64,000 nucleotides of DNA from Anaerolineales bacterium (GTDB lineage Bacteria > Chloroflexota > Anaerolineae > Anaerolineales > UBA11579), in contig CP075526.1 of NCBI GenBank assembly GCA_025808555.1, positions 1,755,064-1,819,063 of the forward strand. Direction: 5' to 3'. Shown piece after piece: positions 1 through 9,700 of this stretch; the stretch's first letter is position 1; each line of letters opens with the position of its first letter. The translations under genes and the position numbers were made by a program. Below the pieces are notes generated by a model. The model was not told the DNA's origin and searched no databases. It saw only the letters and a program-made list of their open reading frames with translations.

Positions 1-2351
1 TGCGCGCCCTCAGCTTCGATTGGGGCGAGATCACCCACCGCCAGTTGCGCGCCCAGTTGCCCTCGGCCGCCCAGGCCACTTCGGTAAATGCCATTGTGTT
101 GCAGGCCCTGCCCAATACCCTGGCGCTGGTCGGCATCGCCAGCCTGATCGTCTTCGTTGTTGGCCTGCCGCTGGCGCTCAACCTCTCGCGCAAGCCTGGC
201 TCGCGCCTCGATCGCATTGTTTCGCTGCTGGCGCCGCTCTCCACCTTTCCCAGCTGGGTCATCGGCCTGGTACTGGTGCTCATCTTTGCCATCCAGTTGC
301 GCTGGCTGCCTGCCTCTGGCATGCGCAGTGTATTGCCCACGGCTAGCCAGCTGGAGACCTTGCTCCACAATGCGCGCTACTTTGTGCTGCCGGTTACCGC
401 GATTGTGCTCAACCTGTTCTTCCAATTCGTCTACACCTGGCGCTCCTACCTGATCTCTTTTGCCGAAGAAGACTATGTAGAGCTGGCCAAGGCGCGCGGC
501 ATCCCCAATAGCCTGCTGGAGCGCCGCCACATCCTGCGCCCCTCGCTCTCCTTCATCATCACCAGCTTCATGCTCACCTTGGTGGGCTTCTGGCAAATGG
601 CCATTGCGCTTGAAGTGGTTTTTGAATGGCCCGGCATCGGCCTGCTCTATGTAGATTCGCTTCCTAACTTCTGGGGCGAATCCATGTTTGAGGGCGACAT
701 GGTCATTACGGTTGCCCTGGTCACCACCTTTGCCTACCTGCTGGGTATCACGGTTGTGGCGCTTGAGGTCATGTATGCCCTCATCGACCCGCGTGTGCGC
801 GTCGATGAGCCGCTGCGCTCGCGCCTGGTGCGCCCGCGCCGCTCCGCGGTGCCGGCTGAGCTGCGCCAGGCTGCCCGCCGAGCGCGCTCCGGCGCCGCTC
901 TCGGGCTCGGCGCCCAGATCGTCCAGGCCATAAGGGGCTTGCCTGCCGCGCTGCGCCGCGGCTATCAGGCCGTATGGGCCGTCGTGGTGCAGTTCCGGCG
1001 TTACCCGGCAGCCATGGCCGGCCTCGTCATCATCTCGTTTATGGTCGTGGGCTCGCTGTATGCCGCCATTGCGCTTCCGCTCAACAAGATCGGTGTGGAG
1101 TGGTACAGCAATTCCGTCACCGGGCGCACCTACCGCCCAAAAGTTGCCATGCCCAGCTGGCTCAACTGGTTCTCTGAGCGGCCGTATCTTTCCACAGTAG
1201 TGATGGACAGCCAGGATCCCGCCTCGGGTGCTATCAAGACCGTCAGCATTGACTCGAATGGCAACCGGCGCGTCAATATCACGTTCAATTTCGACTATTC
1301 GTACCAGGATGTGCCGCAAGAGATCTTCCTATACTTCACGCCAGACTATTCCGCCAAGCGTCCCTTCATTCTGTGGACCTGGCGCACGCCGGAGGGTCGC
1401 TCGGTGGAGCTTGTCTCCATGGGTGACCCCGGCTACCTGAAAGTTCCCCTGACCGATAAGGTCTTCACCGGCCCAACCGCCGTCGCCCGCGCCAGCAACT
1501 CGTACCCCGCATTGGCTGCCCTCAAGCCGGATGCGGTGCCGCTGTATTATCTGTTCTCCAATCCAGAAGAGCAGGGCAACCAACTGGTCACCGGCAGTTA
1601 CCAGCTGCATATTGAGGCCATGCTGTTCGAGCCTGACGCCGACATCGATGCCGAGCTCATCATGCTCGGCCAGGTCTTCGGCGCCGGCGGCACCGATGGC
1701 TACCGCCGCGATCTGCTTGTGCCGCTGGTGTGGGGCATGCCCTTCGCGCTGCTCTTCGGCATCGGCGCGGCTGTTTTTGCCGTCTTCGTCGCGCTGGCCT
1801 TAGGCGCAGCCTCCGTGTGGTACGGCGGCATTGTGGATTGGATCACCCAGCGCCTGTCTGACCTCAACATGGTCATGCCCGTGCTGGCTATCGGCGTGCT
1901 GTTCTTTGCCTTCTACGGCCTCAGCATCTGGGGCGTGCTCTTCGTCATCGTGCTCTTCAGCTCCTTCGGCAGCCCCGTCAAGACCTTCCGCTCAGCCTTC
2001 CTGCAGGTCAAAGCCTCTTCATACATCGAGGCGGCGCGCAGCTACGGCGCGTCTGACTGGCGCATCATCTTCAAGTACATGATCCCCAAGATCATGCCCT
2101 TGCTCATCCCCCAACTGATCTACCTCATCCCCACCTATATCTTCCTTGAAGCTACGCTGGGCATGTTCAACATCCGTATGATCTACCCCACCTGGGGTCG
2201 CATCATCTATGAGGCGCTGAATTCTGGCCTGGTGTACGGGTCGCGCTTCTGGGTCTTGCAGCCCTTGGCACTGGTGTTCCTCACTGGGTTGGCTTTCTCG
2301 ATGGTGGGTTTCGCACTGGATAAGATCCTGAACCCCAAGCTCAACGTCTAA
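1..2351 (+). CDS. Fused DppB-DppC-type peptide/nickel ABC transporter permease (5' partial)
   Basis: The reading frame is open from position 3 of the window, so the true start lies upstream. The protein carries two complete binding-protein-dependent permease halves in one chain. The first (about residues 1-270) has several membrane helices and an EAA-type cytoplasmic loop around LAKARGIPNSLLERR. The second begins with a membrane helix near residue 335 and ends in a permease domain from about residue 575, with its own EAA loop (EAARSYGASDWR). DppB and DppC are normally separate subunits forming a heterodimeric pore for oligopeptides or similar solutes. Between the first helix of the DppC half and its permease core lies an unusually long soluble stretch (about 220 residues) predicted to be extracytoplasmic. 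The binding protein and ATPase genes are not in view and may lie upstream. Confidence 0.9.
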   Translation, partial: RALSFDWGEITHRQLRAQLPSAAQATSVNAIVLQALPNTLALVGIASLIVFVVGLPLALNLSRKPGSRLDRIVSLLAPLSTFPSWVIGLVLVLIFAIQLRWLPASGMRSVLPTASQLETLLHNARYFVLPVTAIVLNLFFQFVYTWRSYLISFAEEDYVELAKARGIPNSLLERRHILRPSLSFIITSFMLTLVGFWQMAIALEVVFEWPGIGLLYVDSLPNFWGESMFEGDMVITVALVTTFAYLLGITVVALEVMYALIDPRVRVDEPLRSRLVRPRRSAVPAELRQAARRARSGAALGLGAQIVQAIRGLPAALRRGYQAVWAVVVQFRRYPAAMAGLVIISFMVVGSLYAAIALPLNKIGVEWYSNSVTGRTYRPKVAMPSWLNWFSERPYLSTVVMDSQDPASGAIKTVSIDSNGNRRVNITFNFDYSYQDVPQEIFLYFTPDYSAKRPFILWTWRTPEGRSVELVSMGDPGYLKVPLTDKVFTGPTAVARASNSYPALAALKPDAVPLYYLFSNPEEQGNQLVTGSYQLHIEAMLFEPDADIDAELIMLGQVFGAGGTDGYRRDLLVPLVWGMPFALLFGIGAAVFAVFVALALGAASVWYGGIVDWITQRLSDLNMVMPVLAIGVLFFAFYGLSIWGVLFVIVLFSSFGSPVKTFRSAFLQVKASSYIEAARSYGASDWRIIFKYMIPKIMPLLIPQLIYLIPTYIFLEATLGMFNIRMIYPTWGRIIYEALNSGLVYGSRFWVLQPLALVFLTGLAFSMVGFALDKILNPKLNV

Positions 2352-2361
2352 TATCGGCGCC

Positions 2362-3321
2362 ATGCGCTCACCGGTCGGCACTCCAACAGTAAGCATCATC
2401 ATCCCCACCTATAACCGCGCCGCGCTGGTGCAGCAGGCGATCGCCAGCGTGTTGGCGCAGACCTATGCGGATTTTGAGTGCATCGTCGTTGACGATGGCT
2501 CGCTGGATGATACAAGGGCTGCTTTGCAGCCTTTGATCGCGGGTGCACGCATCCACTACGCCCACCAGCCCAACGCTGGCTTGTCGGCCGCCCGCAATCA
2601 TGGGCTGCGCCTGGCGCGCGGCGCCTACATCTCCTTCCTGGATGATGATGACCTGTACGAGCCGCAAAAACTGGCTCGCCAGGTGGAGTACATGAAGGCC
2701 CATCCAGACGCCATGCTGGTGCACTGCTGGTTTCGGAAGTTCAGTGACGAAAATCCAGACCTGGGTCTGCGCAAGACTGATTGGTTCCAAGGCTGGATCT
2801 ACCCTCAGATGCTCTCTTACTGGCGCATGCTCATGGCCACGCCCTGCCTCATGTTCCGCCGTGAGCTGTTTGACGAGGTAGGCGTGTTTGACGAGAGTCT
2901 GCGTTACGCTGAAGACTTCGATATGTGGCGGCGCATTGCCCGCAAATACCCTTTCCATCTTGTGCCTGAGAGCCTGGTGCGCATCCGCCAGCAGGCGGTT
3001 AGTATGTCCAGCCACAAGGCCGGTTCCGCCGCCCACTTCCGCACCGTGCTGGAGAAGGCCTTCGCCGAAGATCCGCAGCTCACCCCGCGCCTGAAGGCAC
3101 GCGCCCTGGCTGCCATGTACACCTCGGTCGCCCAGAATCTGCTGGGCGAGGGCGGCCGGGCCGAGATCGCCGCCGCCCGCCAGCATCTGCGCAGCGCGCT
3201 GCGCCTGCAGCCGCTGGCGTCCGCCGCCTGGCTCACGCTGCTGGCCAGCCTGCTGCCGCGCGGCCTGCGCGGTACCCTGGCCGCCGCGCTGCGCCGCCTG
3301 CGCTTTCGCCGCCAGGCCTAG
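2362..3321 (+). CDS. Family 2 glycosyltransferase
   Basis: This 319-residue protein opens with the GT-A signature VSIIIPTYNRAALV. It is followed by the nucleotide-binding VVDDGS motif and a metal-binding DDDD cluster (around residue 95), the DXD equivalent. Such enzymes transfer a sugar from a nucleotide-sugar to a lipid, protein or polysaccharide acceptor at the cytoplasmic membrane face. The C-terminal ~90 residues are rich in Ala, Leu and Arg and look helical, without an obvious membrane span. It starts 10 nt after the permease stop and ends 2 nt before gluconokinase, so it is probably co-transcribed, although there is no evident functional link. The acceptor and sugar cannot be told from the sequence. 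Confidence 0.9.
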   Translation: MRSPVGTPTVSIIIPTYNRAALVQQAIASVLAQTYADFECIVVDDGSLDDTRAALQPLIAGARIHYAHQPNAGLSAARNHGLRLARGAYISFLDDDDLYEPQKLARQVEYMKAHPDAMLVHCWFRKFSDENPDLGLRKTDWFQGWIYPQMLSYWRMLMATPCLMFRRELFDEVGVFDESLRYAEDFDMWRRIARKYPFHLVPESLVRIRQQAVSMSSHKAGSAAHFRTVLEKAFAEDPQLTPRLKARALAAMYTSVAQNLLGEGGRAEIAAARQHLRSALRLQPLASAAWLTLLASLLPRGLRGTLAAALRRLRFRRQA

Positions 3322-3323
3322 CT

Positions 3324-3830
3324 ATGTCTGCAAGCATCGTGGTCATGGGAGTATCCGGCTCGGGCAAAACCCGCATCGGGCGGGCGCTGGCCCGCGCTCT
3401 GGGCGCCGCCTTCCTCGAGGGCGATAGGTTCCACCCCGCCGAGAACATTGCCAAAATGCGCAGCGGCCAGCCCCTCACCGATGCGGACCGCGCCCCCTGG
3501 CTGGCCGCCCTCAACGCAGCTTTGCAGGAGCACGCCGCCCGCGGCCAGCGCGCCGTCCTGGCCTGCTCGGCCTTGAAGCAAAACTATCGTGAGCAACTGG
3601 GGCAGGGTGGGTTGCCGTTACACTTCGTCTATCTCAAGGGCACGCCAGCCCTCATCGCCCGCCGCGTGCAGGGGCGCAAGCGTCACTTCATGCCCGTATC
3701 CCTGCTCGACAGCCAGTTCGATGCGCTCGAGGAGCCGGCTAACGCCATCATCGTCGACGCGGCCCAAAGCGTGGGCCGCACCGTTCGCCAGATCCTGGCC
3801 GCCCTCGGCGAAGATACTTCTAAAGACTAA
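3324..3830 (+). CDS. gntK: Gluconokinase
   Basis: The 168-residue product phosphorylates D-gluconate to 6-phosphogluconate with ATP, feeding the pentose phosphate or Entner-Doudoroff pathway in the cytoplasm. The P-loop GVSGSGKTRIG is at residues 9-19. It is followed by the family signatures GDRFHPAENIAKM and GQPLTDADRAPWL, then ACSALKQNYRE and GRKRHFMP, which are typical of the thermoresistant gluconokinase family. The length matches the family (about 165-175). The ATG lies 2 nt after the glycosyltransferase stop. No gluconate transporter or dehydrogenase is nearby. Confidence 0.93.
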   Translation: MSASIVVMGVSGSGKTRIGRALARALGAAFLEGDRFHPAENIAKMRSGQPLTDADRAPWLAALNAALQEHAARGQRAVLACSALKQNYREQLGQGGLPLHFVYLKGTPALIARRVQGRKRHFMPVSLLDSQFDALEEPANAIIVDAAQSVGRTVRQILAALGEDTSKD

Positions 3831-3927
3831 GCTCTCATCCACTAATAGGTCTAACACCTTTGTGAGCACCACTCAATCATCCAACGCGGGTCGCAGAGGA
3901 ATCTCCACACAATGCACAACCCACATG

Positions 3928-4004
3928 AGCGTCTGCGGAGGGGGCTCGGGGGAACCAACTTTGGTTCCCCCGACGGGGGCGCAGGGGCAGAGCCCCTGCA
4001 AAGG
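3928..4004. repeat. Dispersed double-hairpin repeat, copy 1
   Basis: A 12-bp stem (3947-3958 with 3961-3972) closes over a CT loop and is followed by a second stem (GCAGGGGC at 3981-3988 with GCCCCTGC at 3992-3999). A diverged copy in the same arrangement lies at 60926-60999. The first stem differs by a compensatory pair (A-T here, C-G there), which indicates a conserved structure. Confidence 0.75.
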
Positions 4005-4057
4005 GCATATGATGCAAACACCCGCAATTCATCACCGCGCGCCTTGCCCCCTCACTA

Positions 4058-4179
4058 CCCGTCATTGCGAGGGCTGCTGAAAGGTGCATATGCATGTACC
4101 CTTCAGCCCGAAGCAATCTGGTTTTTATCTCCATGGATACAAAAAAGACAGATTGCTTCGCTGCGCTCGCAATGACGGG
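4058..4179. repeat. MITE-like nested inverted repeat (GTCATTGCGAG family)
   Basis: Outer arms CCCGTCATTGCGAG (4058-4071) and CTCGCAATGACGGG (4166-4179) are perfect inverted repeats. Inside are a second pair built on GAAGCAATCTG / CAGATTGCTTC and a hairpin GGGCTG...CAGCCC. The whole element can fold into a branched structure of about 122 nt. It encodes nothing and resembles the widespread non-autonomous palindromic elements beginning GTCATTGCGA. Confidence 0.7.
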
Positions 4180-4232
4180 TGAGCCAGGGTCATAGCTCTT
4201 CCATACAGAGCAGGGAAGGCTCTTTCTCGTCC

Positions 4233-4787
4233 CTAGGCCTCACCATAAGCCTGCTTCAACCAATCCTTAACCTGCTTGTCAAACTCCTTGGCGCTGCCCA
4301 GGCGCACGCGGTGCGTGCACATGCCGCCCCACGCTTCCAGCCGTCCGCTGGCCGGCACACCTTTCAAGATCAGCCCCAGGTCCACGCGGTCCTTGCTGCT
4401 CACCTGCACGATCCCGAACTGCTTGTTGCGTCGCAGGCTCATATAGGTCTTCTTTGGCGCCAGCTCCACATCCTTGCCCAGCGCCTGGGCGGCCTTGACG
4501 ATCTGCGCGTACAGCGGCTGCATGGCCGCCTTGCTCCCGCTGAAATAGGCCGCTTGCACGTCATCGCCGCTGCTCGGGCCGCCGGCGGCCTGCTGCCGGT
4601 ACATGATCGCGATCGTGTTGGCAAAGCCATGTGAGACGCCGTACTCGCCCTTCAGCAGCTTCATGATCTCGCCGTGCGTTTCCAGGCCTTTGGTTTTGAT
4701 AAGCTTGAACCATTTCTCCAGGCTCTTGCCGGTCTTCTCCGGCATGTTGTTAACCATCGTTTGCAGTTGCTCTTCGGGGCTTGCCAT
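4233..4787 (-). CDS. DUF4287 / DUF5655 domain protein
   Basis: I place the start at the ATG at 4787, which has AGGAG 7 nt upstream; the longer open frame upstream is unlikely to be translated. The 184-residue product has an N-terminal helical segment of the DUF4287 type (about residues 1-65, containing the TGKSLEKWFKLI motif). The rest is of the DUF5655 type (about 80-180), with a predicted alpha/beta fold and conserved YMSLRRNKQFGIVQVS. Both domains commonly occur together in small cytoplasmic proteins of unknown function, and DUF5655 has been linked to DNA/RNA-associated contexts only loosely. It is monocistronic and divergent from the SDR gene. Confidence 0.8.
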   Translation of the reverse strand: MASPEEQLQTMVNNMPEKTGKSLEKWFKLIKTKGLETHGEIMKLLKGEYGVSHGFANTIAIMYRQQAAGGPSSGDDVQAAYFSGSKAAMQPLYAQIVKAAQALGKDVELAPKKTYMSLRRNKQFGIVQVSSKDRVDLGLILKGVPASGRLEAWGGMCTHRVRLGSAKEFDKQVKDWLKQAYGEA

Positions 4788-4959
4788 GTCTGTGTCTCCT
4801 CGCCGCCAGCGTAGCACAGCCTGCTTCTGCTTGCTTGCAAAAAATTTACCTGCATAACACGAAACATACCCGCAGAAGAACAAAGCGCCCAAAAACCCGA
4901 GTACATTTGCCTCTAGAGCCTTGTGTTGCCTGCGCCTATACTGTTCACAAGGAGGCACA

Positions 4960-5757
4960 ATGAAAATTCAAGACAAAGTGTTCGTAGTGACTGGCGGCGG
5001 CAGCGGCATTGGTCGCGCCCTAAGCCTGGCTTTATTGCAGCGCGGCGCCCGCGTAGCCGCGGTCGACATCAAAGAAGCAACCTTGAACGAGACCGCTCAG
5101 CTCGCCAACAGCGCGGCCCTCTCCACCCACATTGTGGACATTTCCAACAAGGCCCAGGTGGAAGCCCTCCTGCCCCAGGTGATCGAGAAGCACGGCATGG
5201 TGGACGGTTTAGTCAACAATGCTGGCATCATCCAGCCTTTCGTCAAGCTGGTTGACCTTGACTACCCGGCCATCGAGCGGGTGCTCAACGTCAATCTCTA
5301 TGGCACCATCTATATGCTCAAGACCTTTCTGCCCACGCTGCTCAAGCGCCCCGAGGCGCACGTGGTCAACATCTCCAGCATGGGCGGCTTCTTCCCCTTC
5401 CCGGGACAGACCCTGTACGGCGCCTCCAAAGCTGCGGTCAAGATCCTGACCGAAGGCCTGTACGCCGAGCTCATCGGCACAAATGTTGGCGTCAGCGTGG
5501 TGTTCCCAGGCGCCATTGCCACCAACATCAGCCAGAACTCCGGCCTGGCCATGCCTGAGACCGATGCTGAATCGGCCCCCATCAAGCCCACCTCACCCGA
5601 GGTGGCCGCTGAGACCATCATCACGGCCATCGAGAAGAACAAGCTGCAGGCCTACATCGGCCGGGATGCCGCCATGATGAACATCTTCTACAAGCTCAAC
5701 CCGCGCGGCGCCATCCACTTCATCACAAAACAAATGGAGTCACTGTTACCTAAGTAG
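4960..5757 (+). CDS. Short-chain dehydrogenase/reductase (classical SDR)
   Basis: The start is fixed by AAGGAGG at 4949-4955. The 265-residue product has the NAD(P)-binding TGGGSGIG motif (residues 11-18), the NNAG motif, the catalytic Ser in NISSMGG, and the YGASKAA (YxxxK) catalytic dyad. It should oxidise or reduce a secondary alcohol/ketone using NAD(P)H; Asp after the second beta strand (VDIKEA) favours NAD(H). The substrate is not predictable. A TATACT -10 box lies about 18 nt upstream of the start, and a hairpin terminator follows at 5835-5863. Confidence 0.9.
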   Translation: MKIQDKVFVVTGGGSGIGRALSLALLQRGARVAAVDIKEATLNETAQLANSAALSTHIVDISNKAQVEALLPQVIEKHGMVDGLVNNAGIIQPFVKLVDLDYPAIERVLNVNLYGTIYMLKTFLPTLLKRPEAHVVNISSMGGFFPFPGQTLYGASKAAVKILTEGLYAELIGTNVGVSVVFPGAIATNISQNSGLAMPETDAESAPIKPTSPEVAAETIITAIEKNKLQAYIGRDAAMMNIFYKLNPRGAIHFITKQMESLLPK

Positions 5758-5763
5758 GTCAGG

Positions 5764-5792
5764 TGTCGCCCTGAGCGTAGTGAAGGGCATTC
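5764..5792. repeat. Short palindromic repeat GTCGCCCTGAGCG, copy 1
   Basis: The core GTCGCCCTGAGCG...GAAGGGCA contains GCCCT...AGGGC arms. Related copies are at 10831-10856 and, interrupted by extra bases, 14689-14735. All are intergenic. Confidence 0.6.
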
Positions 5793-5834
5793 ATAGAGCT
5801 GGTGCATAAACCAAGCTTGCAGATAGAAGCACAT

Positions 5835-5863
5835 AAAGCGCCCATGAAAGTGGGCGCTTTATC
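5835..5863 (+). terminator. Terminator of the SDR gene
   Basis: A 10-bp perfect stem AAAGCGCCCA / TGGGCGCTTT surrounds a 6-nt loop and ends in a short T run. It lies 78 nt downstream of the SDR stop and could work in both directions. Confidence 0.7.
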
Positions 5864-5927
5864 ATCACGGCTTAATCCCCAGCCAGTATAGTCAAATAAT
5901 TAAACCCGCCATTTTCCCTGGAGAGAT

Positions 5928-6653
5928 ATGGATCGCCGAACAATCGCAATCATCGCAGTAACCGGCATTGTCGCCTTGGTGCTCGTCGGCGCCGCGGCCG
6001 CTTACGCCCTGCGCCCCAGCGCCGCACCCAGTGGGGAGCTGACCGCCATCCCCGTATTGCCCTCGCCGGTGGCCCAGCAGGCCACCAGCGCGCCCAACCA
6101 GCCGGCCGAGGCGGAGGGTAGCCTGGTCTTCGAGATCGACGGCGACCAAAGCGAAGCGCGCTTCCTCATCAATGAGGTCCTCAACGGCGCAGACAAGACC
6201 GTCGTTGGCGTCACCAACGCGGTAGCCGCCCAGATCGTGATCGATCCGGCCAGCCCGGCCGGCGTGCAGGTCGGCACGGTACAAGTGAATGCGCGCACCT
6301 TCATCACCGATAGCGGCAGCCGGAACCGCGCCATCCAGAACTTGATCCTGGAAACAAACACCTTCGAGTTCGTCACCTTTACCCCCACCGCCTACAGCGG
6401 CCTGCCCGCCAGTATCGCCGTCGGTGACACCTTCAGTTTTCAGATCACGGGCGATCTAGCCATTCGTGACATTACCAGCCTGGTTACTTTTGGCGTCACC
6501 GTCACTGTGGAATCCGAGTCCCGCATCAGCGGCCTGGCCAGCACCACGATTGACCGCGCCACCTATGACCTGCAGATCCCCAGCGTGCCGCAGGTCGCCT
6601 CGGTTGAGCCGACCCTGATCCTCGAGCTTGAGTTCGTCGCGCTGGCTCAATAG
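5928..6653 (+). CDS. YceI-family protein with N-terminal membrane anchor
   Basis: The 241-residue product begins with a single hydrophobic helix (residues 6-27), followed by a Pro/Ala-rich linker and a YceI-like beta-barrel lipocalin domain from about residue 65 (motifs FEIDGDQSEARFLINEVL, ARTFITDSGSRNRAIQ and FVTFTPTAY). YceI proteins bind isoprenoid or fatty-acid-like hydrophobic ligands in the periplasm or cell exterior. The ATG has GGAGAG 5 nt upstream. The anchor suggests surface exposure rather than secretion. It converges on mfd through a shared bidirectional terminator. Confidence 0.85.
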   Translation: MDRRTIAIIAVTGIVALVLVGAAAAYALRPSAAPSGELTAIPVLPSPVAQQATSAPNQPAEAEGSLVFEIDGDQSEARFLINEVLNGADKTVVGVTNAVAAQIVIDPASPAGVQVGTVQVNARTFITDSGSRNRAIQNLILETNTFEFVTFTPTAYSGLPASIAVGDTFSFQITGDLAIRDITSLVTFGVTVTVESESRISGLASTTIDRATYDLQIPSVPQVASVEPTLILELEFVALAQ

Positions 6654-6669
6654 CCCACGCACTACAACC

Positions 6670-6706
6670 AAAAAGGCGGCCTGCTTATGCAGGCCGCCTT
6701 TTTTTA
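6670..6706. terminator. Bidirectional terminator between yceI-like gene and mfd
   Basis: A 15-bp perfect stem (6670-6684 with 6689-6703) with loop TTAT carries A and T runs on both sides, so it can stop both convergent transcripts. It overlaps the mfd stop codon. Confidence 0.88.
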
Positions 6707-9700
6707 TTCCGTCTCGGCTGGCGCCGGCGCAACCGCGCCGGCTTTCTTCGTATTCCATTCCACCAACGCTTCCAACAGGCTCAGCAGCCGCTGGCGCCAA
6801 TCCACAGATTCCAGATTGCTCAGCCAGACCGTGTTCTTGCTGGTGCGTGTGCCTATGGGCAGCGGTTTGCCATCAAACAGGGCCGCAAAATCCATCGGTT
6901 GGTCCTTCTTGCGCGGCGGCGGGAAGCGCAGCGCCAACTGCTTGTTCTCGACATTGATCGTCGTCAGCCCGGTGCGCTCGGCCAGCACGCGCACATGCAG
7001 CTGGAACAGCAGGTTCTGCACCTCGACGGGTGGGGGGCCGAAGCGGTCACGGAACTCCTCCGCCAGCGCTTCGATCTCGCTCACATCGTGAATGTCCGCC
7101 AGTCGCCGGTACAGCTTCAGGCGCATGGCCTTGTCGCTCACATAACTGGCCGGGATGCCGACTTCGATGGGCAGATCCACATTGATCAGAGGGTGATACA
7201 GGGTGATATGCACCGCGCCGGCTTCGGCGCCAAAACCGCCGACGCGCTTGAGGTCATCCACCGCCTTGGAGAGCAGCCGCGTATACAGATGAAAGCCCAC
7301 CGCGGCGATCAGGCCGTGCTGGCGCACGCCCAGCAGGTCGCCCGCGCCGCGGATTTCGAGGTCGCGCATCGCCACCGAGAAGCCCGCGCCGTGCTGCGTG
7401 TTCTCGGCGATCGTTTCCAGGCGTTGGCGGCCCTCGTCGGTCATACCGTTTTGCGCATGGCGGAAGAAATACGCATACGCCCGCTGCGCCCCACGGCCCA
7501 CGCGCCCGCGCAGCTGGTACAGCTGCGCTAAGCCAAACGCGTCCGCTCGGTCAACGATCAGGGTATTGGCGTTCGGAATATCCAGGCCGGATTCAATAAT
7601 GGTGGTGGTCAGCAGCATGTCGATCTCGCCCCGCGAGAATTCGTTCATGCGCTCGGCCAGCTCGCGCTCGGCCATCTGGCCGTGCGCCACGCCGATGCGC
7701 ACCTCGGGCACCACGCGCTGCAGGTGTGCCCGCATGGCGTCGATGCTGTGCACGCGGTTATGCACGAAGAACATCTGCCCGCCGCGATCCAGCTCGCGCA
7801 GCACTGCCCGCCGTACCAGCTGTTCGGAGTAGGGGCCAACGTGGGTCACGATCGGCAGGCGCTCTTCCGGCGGCGTGTTGATCGTCGAAATATCCCGCAC
7901 GCCCGTCAGCGCCATGTACAGCGTGCGCGGGATCGGGGTGGCGGTCATGGTCAGCACGTCCACTTCGGTGCGCAGCTTCTTGAGGTGCTCTTTGTGCGCC
8001 ACGCCAAAGCGCTGCTCTTCGTCAATGATCACCAGCCCCAGGTCCTTGAACTTGACGTCGGCCTGCACCAGCCGGTGCGTGCCGATGACAATGTCCATGT
8101 CGCCCGCCGCCAGCTTGCGGATCGTGTCCTGCTGCTGCTTGGCATCCCGAAAGCGCGAAAGCATCTCGATCCGCACCGGGAACGCTGCCAGCCGCTGGCG
8201 GAACGTCTCGTAGTGCTGTTGCGCCAGCACGGTGGTCGGCACCAGCATCGCCACCTGCTTGCCGTCCATCACCGCTTTGAACGCCGCCCGCAGGGCGATC
8301 TCGGTCTTGCCGTAGCCCGCGTCGCCGCACACGAGGCGGTCCATCGGGCGCAGGTTCTGCATGTCCTGCTTCACTTCGGCCAGCACGCGCAGCTGGTCTT
8401 CGGTCTCCACGTACGGAAAGCTGGCCTCCAGCTCGTGCTGCCAGGGCGTATCCGGCGGGTAGGCGTGCCCCTGCGCCATTTCGCGCTTGGCATACAACTC
8501 CAGCAGGTCCTCGGCGATCGCTTCCACCGCCCGCCGCACGCGGGATTTCGTGCTGCGCCACTCCTGCCCGCCCAGGCGGCTCAGGGTCGGCGTCTCGCCG
8601 CGCGAGCCGATGTAGCGGCTTAGCCGGTCAGCCTGGTGCACCGGCACATACAGCTGGTCACCGCCGGCGTACTCCACTCGTAAAAATTCACGCGTCTTGC
8701 CTTCGATCTTGGCTTCCACCAAGCCGCGGAAGATGCCGATGCCGTGGTCAATATGCACCACCAGCTCTTCGTTCTGCAGGTCCACATACGGCGTTTCCGG
8801 AGCGGCGCTCTCTGGCCGTGGCTGGCGGCGCGGCTGTGGCCGCTCCCAGCCAAAGATCTCGCCATCCGTCAGTAGCTGCAGGCGCGGCTCCTTGGCCGAT
8901 TCCAAACTCCAGCCTTCGGCCAGGCTGCCTTCGGCGAACTGCGGGTCGGCCAGGTTGCCGGCGCCGTAGTTGCGCTCCGCCCACATGTCGCTCAGTCGCG
9001 GCGTCTGCCGCGAGACGATCAGCACTTCATCGCCCGCATCCAGATAGCGCTCCACCTGGTCCATCATCGGCTTCAGTTGGCCGCCAAAGCGCGGCCCCGG
9101 GCGGAACAAGCCGCTGATGCTGTGCGCGTCCTCGATCGCCAAGGTCGGCCCCAGCTCGATGACCGTGCGCTCGCCCAGCATCTCTTCCAGCTCAGACAGC
9201 GAGAGATACGGCGCGGGGTGCTCGGCCGCCAGGCTGCCGGCTTCCAGGTTCTCCTGGCGCAGTTGCAGCGCCTGCGTCTCCAGCTCGCTCACCTGCTCAC
9301 GCAAGGCGTCCATGTCATCGATCAAGATCAGCGCATCCTGCGGCAAATAGTCCAGCAGGCCAGCCGGCTCGGGGTGGAGCAGGGGGATGTGAAATTCATT
9401 CAAAGCACGTGCTTCCAGCCCTTCGGGCAGCGGCTCTTGTGCAATGTATTCGCGCGCTGGAGGGATCAGCAGGTCATCAATCGTATGGATCGTGCGCTGG
9501 GTGGCCGGGTCAAAGCGGCGCAGGCTGTCCAGCTCGTCGCCAAAATATTCCAGGCGGGCCGGCAGCTCGTCCTGCATCGGCCACAGGTCCAAAATGCCGC
9601 CGCGCCGCGCAAATTGGCCGGCCGCCACCACGTTCTGCGCCGCCTCATAGCCCAGCCGCGCCAGCTGCGCCGCCAGCTCGGCTGGCTGGCTGCGCGCCCC

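Larger units (their letters stand above)
3831..4232. other. Intergenic region with two palindromic repeat elements
   Basis: About 400 nt between gntK and the convergent DUF4287 gene hold no credible gene. The space is filled by a G-rich double-hairpin repeat (3928-4004) and a nested inverted repeat of the GTCATTGCGAG type (4058-4179), both listed separately. No T-tailed terminator is obvious behind gntK. Confidence 0.6.
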
